The position numbers and the translations under genes are program-made. Under the pieces are notes generated by a model. That model searched no databases. It saw nothing but the letters and a program-made list of their open reading frames with translations, and was not told where the DNA came from. Shown piece after piece: positions 16,046 through 24,742 of a stretch of DNA of 39,458 nucleotides (its first letter is position 1; each line of letters begins with the position of its first letter). The stretch is taken from positions 1 through 39,458 of the forward strand of contig CAJFVQ010000024.1 of NCBI GenBank assembly GCA_904420535.1, in the 5' to 3' direction. Source of the stretch: Candidatus Cryptoclostridium obscurum. GTDB lineage: Bacteria > Bacillota > Dehalobacteriia > UBA7702.

Positions 16046-17473
16046 GTGCGGCCGGATCAAGAAATAGTAGAAAGGAGGAAAGAATACGATGGGATAATTG
16101 AACAGTTTGGAGCTTTTGTCGCGGATCTGGGCGCATGGTTGTGGGGGATTCCACTACTGATCATATTCCTTTTTTGTTATTTGTTTATCTCAGCCAGTAC
16201 GGGATTTGTCCAGTTTCGACATCTCGCCCATATCTGTAAAAATACCTTTGGTGAAATGTTTGGCCGTAAAAAGGGAGAAGGCACTATCCGCCCCTTCTCC
16301 GCCGCCATGACGGCGCTTGCCCAAAGTGTGGGTGCTTCCAACATTGTGGGCGTGCCTCTAGCGATTGCTATCGGTGGGCCAGGAGCACTCTTCTGGCTAT
16401 GGGTTGCCTGTCTTTTGGGAATGGGGATGCGATATGCGGAAATCGCCATCGCCGTAAAATACCGAGAAAAAAACGCCAATGGCGAATGGGTAGGCGGCCC
16501 CCAAATGTATATGAAAAAGGGACTCCGCGCCGGGGCTTTGGCGATGGTATGGTCCGTTGCTTATGTTCTGGTGGTGTTGCTTTCCGTACCTGCGCAAACT
16601 GCCTCTGTTGTTGAAAATGCTTCCACCGTTGGTGTACCTGGATGGCTGGTAGCCGGTATTATGTTTATTGCTACCGCGCTTGTCATTTTTGGCGGCATCA
16701 AACGTATTGCAAAAATTACGGATATTTTGGTCCCTTTTATGGCGCTGTTTTATTTCCTTACGGCATGGGGCATTATATTCTCTCACGGCAACGCTTTGGG
16801 TAGTTCTTTGGTACTAGTATTTCAGTCGGCTTTTGCTCCAGCTGCCGCTGTTGGCGGTTTTGCGGGATCCGGTGTGATTATGGCAATTCGTCAAGGGGTA
16901 GCTAGGGGGATTTATTCTTTCGGCGCTGGTATGGGGGACTTTACCATTGCCCATGCTGCGGCAATTACAGATCATCCGTGCCGTCAAGCCCAGTGGGGAG
17001 TTTTTGAGATGATATGCAGTTTTGTTATTTGTACAACTTCCGGCTTATTGGCTTTGACAACAGGTTTGTGGACTGTTGGAGAAAGTGCCGCAGGAACCAT
17101 TCCCTCATTGGCTTTTGCCGAGTTTTATCCCGGAAATTTAGGACCAATTCTGTTATCTATTTCCCTGTTTTTGTTTGCCTATTCCACCATTTTGGTGGCG
17201 ATTCACTATGGACGTAAACAGGCGGAATATGTCGGTGGACAAAAACTGTCCCAAATTATGGGGGTAGTATATCTTCTTTGCATACCTTTTGGCGCAGTTG
17301 CCACCATGGGATATTTTTTAAATTTCGTAGACATTATGCTGGCCTTTGTTGTATTTACAAATATTATTTCTGTAACACTGATGTGGAAGCAAATCAGAGC
17401 GCTTGTAGCAGATTATTTCGGGAATCCAAATTTTTATCCGCGGAGAAAAAAGTTTCGCAATGAAAACGGATGA
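16046..17473 (+). CDS. AGCS-family Na+:amino acid symporter (start region suspect)
   Basis: A Na+/alanine(glycine) symporter family member with about eleven hydrophobic segments. Family motifs include GEGTIRPFSAAMTALAQSVG, the stretch around SNIVGVPLAIAIGGPGALFW, WVGGPQMYMKKG, GVARGIYSFGAGMGDFTIAH and an AYSTILVAIHYG region. The open frame begins at GTG 16046, which has no ribosome site. A strong site (AAAGGAGG, 16071-16078) lies inside this frame and points to ATG 16089, which is one base out of frame and reads Met-Gly-stop. One extra G in the GGG run would give MGIIEQFGAF in frame. The true product is probably about 461 residues, and the copy as read is frameshifted at codon 2, or one G is missing from the sequence. 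It is likely the substrate importer of the operon. Confidence 0.82.
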   Translation: MRPDQEIVERRKEYDGIIEQFGAFVADLGAWLWGIPLLIIFLFCYLFISASTGFVQFRHLAHICKNTFGEMFGRKKGEGTIRPFSAAMTALAQSVGASNIVGVPLAIAIGGPGALFWLWVACLLGMGMRYAEIAIAVKYREKNANGEWVGGPQMYMKKGLRAGALAMVWSVAYVLVVLLSVPAQTASVVENASTVGVPGWLVAGIMFIATALVIFGGIKRIAKITDILVPFMALFYFLTAWGIIFSHGNALGSSLVLVFQSAFAPAAAVGGFAGSGVIMAIRQGVARGIYSFGAGMGDFTIAHAAAITDHPCRQAQWGVFEMICSFVICTTSGLLALTTGLWTVGESAAGTIPSLAFAEFYPGNLGPILLSISLFLFAYSTILVAIHYGRKQAEYVGGQKLSQIMGVVYLLCIPFGAVATMGYFLNFVDIMLAFVVFTNIISVTLMWKQIRALVADYFGNPNFYPRRKKFRNENG

Positions 17474-17532
17474 TAAGCGACTCTGGACATCATCCATCAT
17501 TTCTTTTATGATTTATTAAAGGAGGTATTTAT

Positions 17533-18318
17533 ATGACTCTAGTATTAGAAAATCAAGTTGCTGTAGTTTTTGGCGGAGCCGGAATTATTGGGGCGGAAAT
17601 GTGTAAAGCCCTGGGGGCTGCCGGCGCAGCTGTTGCCGTTCTGGACATGTTGCCGGAATCAGCGCAAAAAGTCGCGGATGAAATTGTTGCCGATGGAGGC
17701 AAAGCGTCGGCTTTTCAATGCAAAGCCGATGAAGAAGATAGCGTGGCTGCCGCTTTAAAAGCTGTCCATGATGCTTATGGCCGTATTGACATTTGTGTCA
17801 GCAGTATTCACAGACAATTTATTCCCGAATTTGTTGTGAACCAAACTTGGGAATATTGGGATCGTCATATCGAGGCAATTAAAATCCATATGTTTATCTG
17901 TAAACATACGGTGCCATATATGCAGGAACATCGATATGGACGTATTATCTATATTTCCGGTGGGATGTGCCGGCGTTTTTATGAAGGCGGCTCGGCTTAC
18001 TCCTGTGTCAAAGCCGGTTTAAATGCTTTTACGAAAACCCTTGCTATGGAGGTTGGTAAGGATAATATCATGGCAAATGTCATTGCTCCCGGCCGTATTG
18101 TGGACGAGTCCGGCGGGCTTACTTCTGAACGAGCAAATGCTTTGGATAGTAAAGCCGAAGAAGATCCCATGGATGATGTGTGCGAAGCCCCCACGGGACA
18201 ATATGCTACGGCAAAGCATGTTGCTGAATGCGTTGTCTGGTTAGCTTCCCCAGGATGCTACAATACGACAGGGCAGACGATTTATGTCGGTGGCGGCGAA
18301 ATCATGCCGATGCCCTGA
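17533..18318 (+). CDS. Short-chain dehydrogenase/reductase (SDR)
   Basis: A 261-residue NAD(P)-dependent oxidoreductase of the classical SDR family. The nucleotide-binding glycine motif is GGAGIIGAE near residue 14, the active site has a Ser in ISGGM and the Y-x3-K motif YSCVK, and the C-terminus has the usual ASPGCYNTTGQTIYVGGG. The structural NNAG motif is altered to VSSI. The ATG at 17533 follows AAAGGAGG. As the last gene of the sigma-54 operon it probably oxidises or reduces an alcohol/ketone intermediate of the imported substrate; the substrate is not identifiable. Confidence 0.87.
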   Translation: MTLVLENQVAVVFGGAGIIGAEMCKALGAAGAAVAVLDMLPESAQKVADEIVADGGKASAFQCKADEEDSVAAALKAVHDAYGRIDICVSSIHRQFIPEFVVNQTWEYWDRHIEAIKIHMFICKHTVPYMQEHRYGRIIYISGGMCRRFYEGGSAYSCVKAGLNAFTKTLAMEVGKDNIMANVIAPGRIVDESGGLTSERANALDSKAEEDPMDDVCEAPTGQYATAKHVAECVVWLASPGCYNTTGQTIYVGGGEIMPMP

Positions 18319-18369
18319 GAATAAGAATTAAACTCTGATTCAATCCTTTGCTTTATATTATACCAGTAA

Positions 18370-18400
18370 ATACCACGCTTTCTGAGAGCGTGTGTAGTAT
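18370..18400 (+). terminator. Hairpin after the SDR gene
   Basis: CACGCT and AGCGTG pair around a 7-base loop, with flanking ATAC/GTAT able to extend the stem, followed by CCTTTTCTTT. Confidence 0.55.
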
Positions 18401-18426
18401 CCTTTTCTTTCCCCTCTATAAAGATT

Positions 18427-18470
18427 CCCCGGCAGCACAAACCAAGGTGCTGCCGGGGAGTTTCTGTTTT
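18427..18470. terminator. Strong stem-loop between convergent genes
   Basis: A perfect 12-bp stem (CCCCGGCAGCAC with GTGCTGCCGGGG) and an 8-base loop, followed by AGTTTCTGTTTT. It separates the sigma-54 operon from the convergent activator gene. Confidence 0.85.
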
Positions 18471-18524
18471 AGGGCAATAACGGCATAAATTCCATGTGAA
18501 ATATGTTATGATCCTATGTTTTTA

Positions 18525-20261
18525 TTATTCTGGAGGAATAAGGTCGAATTTTTTTATTTTATATTGTAGATTGGAACGACTGAGCCCCAATGATTCTGCG
18601 GCTTTTGTGATATTCCATCTGTACTTTTGCAATGCGTTGGAGATGAGCGATTCCTCGATTGCGGTGAGAGTATCTTTTAGATTTCCGTCATTGCATTGTT
18701 GGCTGTATGCTTGAGTGCCATCTTGTTCTGGAAAAAGTGGCGTGCTGTTTTCATTATTTTGGGCGTGTAATTCCGGAAGACGGAAGGAGATGCTGTCAGA
18801 ATCTAATATTAACAGAGAATGGAGCATCGTATTTTGTAATTCTCGCACATTTCCCGGCCAAGAATAGGACATCAATGTTTCGTGATTTTTGGGGGACAAA
18901 CAGATGCAAGGGATCTCATAAGCCGAAGAGTATTTCTCCAGAAAATATTCAGCCAGCGGAATAATATCTTCCTTTCGCTCTCTTAATGGAGGTACATTGA
19001 TGGTAAGCGCGGAAATTCGATAATAGAGATCCTCCCGCAAAGTATGGTTGGAAATGCACTCCTGGGGTTGCTGATTAATGGACGACATGATCCTGCACCC
19101 TACCTTATGCTCCTTGGTGTCACCAAGCTTACGGTATGTTTTTTCCTGGATGACTCTTAACAATTTTGCTTGAAGGTTACCGGGCATGGAATTGATTTCG
19201 TCCAAAAACAGTGTCCCTTGACCGGCCTGTTCAATAAGGCCCTTGGTATTTTTTGCCTCGGTAAAAGCACCGGGTACAGAGCCGAATAATGTAATCTCAA
19301 GCAGATTTTCAGGAATGGCGGCGACATTAACGGCAATAAAGGGCTGCGACGCATTGGCACTGGCATTGTGGATGCTTTGAGCGATCATTTCTTTCCCGGT
19401 ACCAGTTTCTCCGCAGATCAGGATAGGTACTAAATTGAAAGAGGCTGCTTTTTGTGCAAGTTTTATGGTTTCTTTCATGGATGGGCTTTCTCCAATGATG
19501 CTGGAGAAAGTATAGTAAGTGTTATTTTTATTGGTATTTTCGGCGGAGATTTGGTTTTGGTACTCCAGGATATCATTTAATAAGGGGGTAAGCTGTGTAT
19601 TCCAGTGAAGCACAGTACAAGCGGCAATGGTTTTCCCTTCTTTTTTAATGGGATAAGAACTGCCGAAGGCAACGATGGTTTTTCCAGATGGTGTTGTATA
19701 TACATTTTTTTTATTTAAAAGTTCCTTTCCTGTTCTCAATGTTGTCAACATATTGCTGCTTTCTGGATTTGGAAAAACTTCTTCGTATTTTTTCCCAACG
19801 ACCATTTCCGGAGATGTGTCATCATCGGAGTGAATTGATTGCGGCAGATGGTAGAGTAACGTCGTATGATCTACATCACTGATCATAAACCCTAAATCAC
19901 TTGCGGAATTCATAAATTCCTTATAGATATATAATTCATCCATGGATTTTTTAGTGGATGTATTGTCAGATATTGTATAAAAATAGAAAGGTTCTCCTTG
20001 AAAATTCTTTTTACTACTATGAACAGAAAGGATACAATCATTCAACTGAAACGAGAATTGGGTTCTGCTTTTAGGCAAGGAAGATAATTTTTTTATGAGG
20101 ATCTCTTTGGCTAAATGCATTGTCGTGGAAAAATCAATGAAGGCTTGGTTATAACATACGATGTTATAATTTTCTGCAATCATGACGATGCTGCAAGGGA
20201 GACAGTCCAAAAGATTTTTTGCCTCTTTCAAATTTGACTTTAAAGAATCTTGTTGTTGCAT
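18525..20261 (-). CDS. Sigma-54-dependent activator (PAS, AAA+, Fis-type HTH)
   Basis: A 578-residue enhancer-binding protein. Two PAS-like sensory regions (about 15-110 and 115-235) precede the AAA+ domain (about 255-485). Walker A is GETGTGKE (284-291) and Walker B GTLFLDEI. The C-terminal Fis-type helix-turn-helix reads NITKAAESLGLSRSNLQYKI. The sigma-54 contact loop is GAFTEA (331-336), not the usual GAFTGA. The ATG at 20261 follows GAGAGGAGAG. It is convergent with the only sigma-54-promoted operon in the window and is its likely activator. The PAS domains presumably sense the substrate or a metabolite. Nothing else is assigned in 20262-20454 apart from an AT-rich region that may hold its promoter. 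Confidence 0.92.
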   Translation of the reverse strand: MQQQDSLKSNLKEAKNLLDCLPCSIVMIAENYNIVCYNQAFIDFSTTMHLAKEILIKKLSSLPKSRTQFSFQLNDCILSVHSSKKNFQGEPFYFYTISDNTSTKKSMDELYIYKEFMNSASDLGFMISDVDHTTLLYHLPQSIHSDDDTSPEMVVGKKYEEVFPNPESSNMLTTLRTGKELLNKKNVYTTPSGKTIVAFGSSYPIKKEGKTIAACTVLHWNTQLTPLLNDILEYQNQISAENTNKNNTYYTFSSIIGESPSMKETIKLAQKAASFNLVPILICGETGTGKEMIAQSIHNASANASQPFIAVNVAAIPENLLEITLFGSVPGAFTEAKNTKGLIEQAGQGTLFLDEINSMPGNLQAKLLRVIQEKTYRKLGDTKEHKVGCRIMSSINQQPQECISNHTLREDLYYRISALTINVPPLRERKEDIIPLAEYFLEKYSSAYEIPCICLSPKNHETLMSYSWPGNVRELQNTMLHSLLILDSDSISFRLPELHAQNNENSTPLFPEQDGTQAYSQQCNDGNLKDTLTAIEESLISNALQKYRWNITKAAESLGLSRSNLQYKIKKFDLIPPE

Positions 20262-20454
20262 GCATGATCTCTCCTCTCGTTAACAAAATATCGGAAGTCC
20301 ATCTGGTTAATGAAAAGTTCCCTCCTAATTACTATATTAATTCTATCATAATTTCTTTTTAAAATAAATATATCCTGAATACTTTGCCTATTTGTAATAA
20401 AAAATTAGCAAAAATAATTTCAGTTTTATAGAATACAATTGGATTTTGCTATAA

Positions 20455-20487
20455 AAATAAAAAAACCTGATGCTGTAAAACATCAGG
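20455..20487 (-). terminator. Terminator of the tRNA operon
   Basis: On the minus strand, CCTGATG pairs with CATCAGG around an 8-base loop, followed by seven T. Confidence 0.88.
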
Positions 20488-20495
20488 ATTATGAA

Positions 20496-20572
20496 TGGTG
20501 ACGCGTAGGGGATTCGAACCCCTGAATGCCAGCGTGAAAGGCTGGTGAGTTAAGCCGCTTCTCCAACGCGCC
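20496..20572 (-). tRNA. tRNA-Glu (TTC)
   Basis: Full cloverleaf on the minus strand: acceptor GGCGCGT with ACGCGTC, anticodon arm CCAGC-CTTTCAC-GCTGG giving anticodon TTC, T arm AGGGG-TTCGAAT-CCCCT, and an encoded CCA end. Confidence 0.96.
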
Positions 20573-20576
20573 ATAA

Positions 20577-20652
20577 TGGTAGCGGTGAGTGGATTTGAAC
20601 CACTGACACCCCGGGTATGAACCGAGTGCTCTGACCTCTGAGCTACACCGCC
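20577..20652 (-). tRNA. tRNA-Met (CAT), elongator type
   Basis: Cloverleaf on the minus strand: acceptor GGCGGTG with CACCGCT (G-U first pair), anticodon loop TTCATAC giving CAT, T loop TTCAAAT, encoded CCA. It closely resembles Firmicute elongator tRNA-Met rather than initiator. It lies four bases upstream of tRNA-Glu in the same transcript. Confidence 0.94.
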
Positions 20653-20664
20653 ACAGCGAATTAT

Positions 20665-20693
20665 ATTATTATACAAAACTGTGAAAAAGTCAA
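20665..20693 (-). promoter_or_regulatory. Promoter of the tRNA operon
   Basis: Minus strand TTGACT (20693-20688) is followed by overlapping AT-rich -10 options: AATAAT at 17-base spacing (20670-20665) and TATAAT at 14. Confidence 0.65.
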
Positions 20694-20712
20694 GTGTTTT
20701 TTTCAAAAAAGT

Positions 20713-21375
20713 CTAATTTTCCTTTCTTTCCAGATAAAGTTTGCCATCCCGATATGTGATGGTGTCGATTTCGCTCCAATTCTCCACGCCGTTTTCCCGT
20801 AAAAATTCCAATACGGTTCCTTCGTCAATGGACAACTCTTGCCATATTTCCGTTTTGATCTCTCCGTGTTCCACCAGATATTTTGTCCCTTCAGCACCAA
20901 AAAAGCGCGGTGTGATGGGAGCTGCCTCGTTTTTCAAAATCACGCTAAATCGGCCGCTGGGTTCCAAATTGGCAATGTCTACATCCTTTTCATCTCTGAG
21001 CCCTTTGATACGAAGTTCTTCCATAACGGCGGCTTGGTCAATCCGGTGAATTAGCAAATTTTTTTTAATCAGTTTTCCGTTGCGGATTACAGGAACTGGA
21101 CCTCCTTCCATGACTTTGCCGACCTTTGGCATTTTTGAATATAGGGAAGATAAAATGATTTGTAATGCCGTCAATGTTGCAATGGCAACCATGGGGCGAA
21201 TCATACTTGCTTCCCCGCTCAAAGGAGAACCCATAATTTCACCAATGCCCAATACAACCACATAATCTAGGGGTTCCATATCTCCCAGCGAGCGGTAGCC
21301 CATGAGCCGAAAACAAAATAATGTGAAAAGAAACAGCACAGCTGTTTTACCGATCATCATAAAAGATTCCGTCAT
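20713..21375 (-). CDS. DUF421 (YetF-like) membrane protein
   Basis: A 220-residue protein with two or three N-terminal membrane segments (about 7-80) and a soluble C-terminal domain, matching the DUF421/YetF family. Typical features are FRLMGYRSLGDMEPLDYVVV, the GPVPVIRNGKL strand and the MEELRIKGL helix. The ATG at 21375 follows AAAAAGGAG. Several such genes are linked to sporulation or germination in spore-formers, but the biochemical role is not established. It is divergent from the DUF606 transporter gene, sharing about 170 bases of upstream DNA. Confidence 0.85.
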   Translation of the reverse strand: MTESFMMIGKTAVLFLFTLFCFRLMGYRSLGDMEPLDYVVVLGIGEIMGSPLSGEASMIRPMVAIATLTALQIILSSLYSKMPKVGKVMEGGPVPVIRNGKLIKKNLLIHRIDQAAVMEELRIKGLRDEKDVDIANLEPSGRFSVILKNEAAPITPRFFGAEGTKYLVEHGEIKTEIWQELSIDEGTVLEFLRENGVENWSEIDTITYRDGKLYLERKEN

Positions 21376-21545
21376 GGTTTTGCTCCTTTTTCTTTCATTC
21401 TCTGTTATAGTATGTCCTTTTGTAATGGAAATATGGCATAGAACGTCTGTCAATGGAAAAGCTATATTCCAAGAGATATGACGAAAGATATCAATCTTAC
21501 TTGATAGTTTATCTTTGGTCGATTACGAATGAAAAGGAGAATAGT

Positions 21546-21989
21546 ATGAATCATATTGTTTCTTTTTGTATGGCCGCCGTTGCCGGCGCGGCCATGGCGC
21601 TTCAAGGAACCTTTAACACGGCTGCTGGTAAAGTCATTGGCATCGGTGAAAATACTTTATTAGTACATCTCATCGGTGCAGCTACAATGGCGTTAATTTT
21701 GCTTTTTGGTTTTGGAAAAGGCGATTGGTCGAAGATTACGGAGATTCCGTGGTACGGATACCTCGGCGGAATTCTCAGTGCAGTGATTATTTTTGCCGTA
21801 ATTTCAGGAATGTCGGCTTTGGGAGTGGGGAATGCCACGGCCGTGATTGTTTTATTCCAAGTTGCCATGGCGCTCATCATTGATAGTTTTGGTCTCTTTG
21901 GAGCAGACAAAATCCCCTTTTCCTGGTGGCGCATTTTAGGTCTGGCATTATTGGTGGCGGGCACGAAATGTGTATTTTATAAAAGTTAA
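21546..21989 (+). CDS. DUF606 (YdcZ-like) DMT-superfamily transporter, copy 1
   Basis: A 147-residue half-size transporter with five hydrophobic segments. It is related to the drug/metabolite transporter superfamily; proteins of this size are thought to work as dimers. The conserved ALQGTFNTAAGKVIG near the N-terminus and FGLFGADKIPFSWWRILGLAL near the C-terminus match the paralogue at 31576. The ATG at 21546 follows AAAAGGAGA. TTGATA with TACGAA at 17-base spacing (about 21502-21530) is a possible promoter. The substrate is unknown. Confidence 0.82.
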   Translation: MNHIVSFCMAAVAGAAMALQGTFNTAAGKVIGIGENTLLVHLIGAATMALILLFGFGKGDWSKITEIPWYGYLGGILSAVIIFAVISGMSALGVGNATAVIVLFQVAMALIIDSFGLFGADKIPFSWWRILGLALLVAGTKCVFYKS

Positions 21990-22128
21990 ATCCATAAAAA
22001 ACTTTTTAACATGAATCACTTGCTGTCGGATTCTGCGGTCCTTTTATAGAGGCGCTTTTTGATATCTTTGCAAAAAAGAGGCGACGATGTGATCTAGATT
22101 GTACGGTTTCTTCCGAAGGTTGGGGAAT

Positions 22129-22195
22129 CTTGTCGTTAACTTATCATCGCCATAGCCTTGATGCGACATGATTTGCGGCCATTTTGTCTTATAAT
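22129..22195 (+). promoter_or_regulatory. Candidate Spo0A-controlled promoter of spoIIE
   Basis: TATAAT at 22190-22195 has no good -35 at 17 bases. GCGACA at 22163-22168 is 21 bases upstream, the spacing known for Spo0A-activated sigma-A promoters such as Bacillus spoIIE. Spo0A-box-like sequences are CTTGTCGTT (22129-22137) and, reversed, ATGTCGCAT over the -35. The 21990-22128 stretch holds nothing else I can assign. Confidence 0.5.
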
Positions 22196-22223
22196 GGCAA
22201 CAGTAAATGAAGGAGTGAGGGAA

Positions 22224-24638
22224 ATGGCCGAACAAGTGAAAAATGATCTTTTTGAGCAATCTGCTCCCGAAATGGGGAAAACAGAGTCTTTCACCAACCG
22301 ACTGCGTCGATGGAAAGACGCAGTGTTGCTTCACTTTCATGTGATGAGTCTGTTTTTTGCGGCCGCAGGGTTCCTTCTGGGCGGAGCCTCTGTCGCGGAG
22401 CAACTGTCTCCTTTCGGCATTGCCTGGTATGGCGCTCTCGGTGCCGTTGACCGGCGAAATTTGTTATTTCAATGGGCGCCGGTGATGGCCGGTTATCTCA
22501 TTTGGGCGCCGCATCCTTTGGTTTACGGTGCCATCCTTCTTTTGCTCTTTGTTTTTCTGGGGTTATATACCCCGGCTGGGAAAAAACCGCGGCTTTTGCT
22601 GCCCTTGACAGTATTTTCTGCAGTTATAGCTGTGCGCGGTATTTTCTTAGTGTTCTCCGGCATTTCGGATCTCCTCCTGGTTATCATCTTTGTGGAAAGC
22701 ATCTTAGCCGCCGGTTTGTCCTTTGTGCTTTATATGGCAGCAGAGACCTTTCATCGTTTAGCATACGTGGACAAGCTGGGCCGGGAGGAGCTCCTATGCA
22801 CCTTTGTGTTTGTTGTTTCCGTTCTTTTGGGAATGGAACGTGTGGCCTTTGGAACGGTGGCTCTCAGCGACGTTGCCATGGGGCTGGTCATACTGATAGG
22901 AGCACTGTTGGCAGGAGCCGGCGGCGGTGCCGCTATGGGGGCATTGATGGGAATAGTTCCCGGTTTGGCCGGGCTCACTGCTCCCGAAGCTTTAGGCGTA
23001 TTTGCCTTTTCCGGTCTATTGGCCGGTGTGTTTCAGCGTTTTGGACGCCTTGGTGTTATCGTCGGTTATGTGGCCGGTAATTTGCTTCTGACATTCTATT
23101 TGCTCAGTACGTCTCATATATTATCTTCTATCGTCGTGGCATTGGTTTCGTCACTGTTATTTTTGCTGATTCCTCAGGGCATGATGTTTCGTTGCAAAGA
23201 ATTATTTCATCCGGGAACTGCCATTCCCCGAGGTCCGAAACAAAAATTCTACCATGATTATGCGCGAAGCCGCTTGGGGGAAATCAGTCAAGGTTTTTCC
23301 GAGCTGGAAGTGGCGGTAGAACAGTGCCAGCAGAACGTTACCCCTTTGGAAGAAAAAAATATTAAATCAATCCTGGCCCATATCTCCAGAAAAGTTTGTC
23401 GTGAATGCAGTTTAAAAGAGATGTGTTGGAAAGATGACTTTTACAACTCTTACCGTGATGTGATGACGATGTTTGCTGCAGCCGAGGCCCGTGGAGTCGT
23501 GACCTCGAAAGATGTTCCGACAGCGCTGAAACGTCGCTGTTTCCATGAAAAGGAAATGGTAGCTACAGTGAATTGCCTTTATGAAATGTATCGTCAAGGA
23601 GAATATTGGCAGGGGCAAGTGGCTGCCGGTCGTCGCCTGACCATTGATCAGTTGAAAAACACTTCAGAACTTTTGGAAAAAATTGGCAGGGAAATGCGTA
23701 CATTTCAAGATTTACGAAATGTATTGGCGGGAAAGCTTCCCGGCGCCCTGCGAGCCGAAGGCTTTTCTGTGGATTATTTGACGGTGGTTGAGGCCAATGA
23801 TAAAGTAATCGACTTGCGTTTACGTACACGGCGTTGTCGTGGCGGCGGTGTTTGCGGTGAGACGGTAGCTGACGCCATTTATGATTTGACAGGGAAAAAC
23901 TTTTTTGCGGCATCCTGCCAATGCAGTAAAGAACGTAATGAGCTTTGCCGCTGTACATTGCTGAAAGAAGGCGCTTTGAACCTTGATATCGGTTCTTTAC
24001 AGATTCCCAAAAACGGCAGTGGAATTTCAGGGGATTTTGCCGCGGACTTCCTTTTGCCCGATGCGTCTTATGGTTTGATGATTTGTGACGGCATGGGCAG
24101 CGGTGAGGAAGCAAGAGACAGCGCAAAACGTACTGCCGAATTGGTTCAAAATATGTTGCAATGCGGCTTTCAAAAAGATTTTGCCGCTGAAATGGTGAAC
24201 TATCTTACCATCATGGACCGAAAAAATGAAGTTTTTGCCACCATGGATCTTTGCGTGATTGACCGTCATAAAAAAGAAGCATGTTTTGTAAAAATGGGAG
24301 CCGCTACCTCCTATATTTATTCTTCCCGCCATGGCCGGGAAGGGGTGCGGCGTATCTCCGGAAACAGTCTCCCTTTGGGTGGCATCCATGACCAAACAGC
24401 AGAAATTTTCCGCGAACCAGTCGCGCCCGGCGATATGATTCTGATGATTAGCGATGGTATTTTAGACACGGGGGTGAACCGCGACGAAATGGAATACTGG
24501 CTTACCAGAACCTTTGCGGAAAGCACAGGAGAGGAAGCCCGCATTGTGGCGGAGCGATTGCTCAATGGGGCTCTGGCTTTTTCCAAAGGATCCGCGCGGG
24601 ATGATATGACTGTCACGGCAGTGGTAATAAAAGAATAG
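22224..24638 (+). CDS. spoIIE: Stage II sporulation protein E, PP2C-type phosphatase
   Basis: An 804-residue membrane serine phosphatase that dephosphorylates SpoIIAA to release sigma-F in the forespore and links this to the division septum. The N-terminal half (about 40-325) has about ten membrane segments. A central region with cysteine-rich motifs (CRECSLKEMCW, CQCSKERNELCRC) follows, then the PP2C domain (about 600-804) with metal-binding D622 in MICDGMGSG and D744 in ISDGILDTG. Length is close to the Bacillus protein. I start at ATG 22224, eight bases after AGGAG; the longer frame starts inside the promoter. It is a single-gene unit with its own terminator. Confidence 0.95.
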   Translation: MAEQVKNDLFEQSAPEMGKTESFTNRLRRWKDAVLLHFHVMSLFFAAAGFLLGGASVAEQLSPFGIAWYGALGAVDRRNLLFQWAPVMAGYLIWAPHPLVYGAILLLLFVFLGLYTPAGKKPRLLLPLTVFSAVIAVRGIFLVFSGISDLLLVIIFVESILAAGLSFVLYMAAETFHRLAYVDKLGREELLCTFVFVVSVLLGMERVAFGTVALSDVAMGLVILIGALLAGAGGGAAMGALMGIVPGLAGLTAPEALGVFAFSGLLAGVFQRFGRLGVIVGYVAGNLLLTFYLLSTSHILSSIVVALVSSLLFLLIPQGMMFRCKELFHPGTAIPRGPKQKFYHDYARSRLGEISQGFSELEVAVEQCQQNVTPLEEKNIKSILAHISRKVCRECSLKEMCWKDDFYNSYRDVMTMFAAAEARGVVTSKDVPTALKRRCFHEKEMVATVNCLYEMYRQGEYWQGQVAAGRRLTIDQLKNTSELLEKIGREMRTFQDLRNVLAGKLPGALRAEGFSVDYLTVVEANDKVIDLRLRTRRCRGGGVCGETVADAIYDLTGKNFFAASCQCSKERNELCRCTLLKEGALNLDIGSLQIPKNGSGISGDFAADFLLPDASYGLMICDGMGSGEEARDSAKRTAELVQNMLQCGFQKDFAAEMVNYLTIMDRKNEVFATMDLCVIDRHKKEACFVKMGAATSYIYSSRHGREGVRRISGNSLPLGGIHDQTAEIFREPVAPGDMILMISDGILDTGVNRDEMEYWLTRTFAESTGEEARIVAERLLNGALAFSKGSARDDMTVTAVVIKE

Positions 24639-24688
24639 AAAGAGAAGTTCCTGAAAAGCAGGGAAAGGGTGCGTTGGGATAGAATATA

Positions 24689-24719
24689 TAGAATCGGTAT
24701 CGTGCCGATTCTATTTTTC
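24689..24719 (+). terminator. Intrinsic terminator after spoIIE
   Basis: A 9-bp stem (TAGAATCGG with CCGATTCTA) and a 7-base loop, followed by TTTTTCTG. Confidence 0.88.
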
Positions 24720-24742
24720 TGTTTGACACAGTAGGAGGATCT

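Noticed and set aside
20449-20706. 85-codon minus-strand frame
   Set aside because: It covers the two tRNA genes and their promoter, so it is not protein-coding.
22472-23080. 202-codon plus-strand frame inside spoIIE
   Set aside because: An out-of-frame reading of the membrane region of spoIIE, rich in Cys/Arg/Gly.
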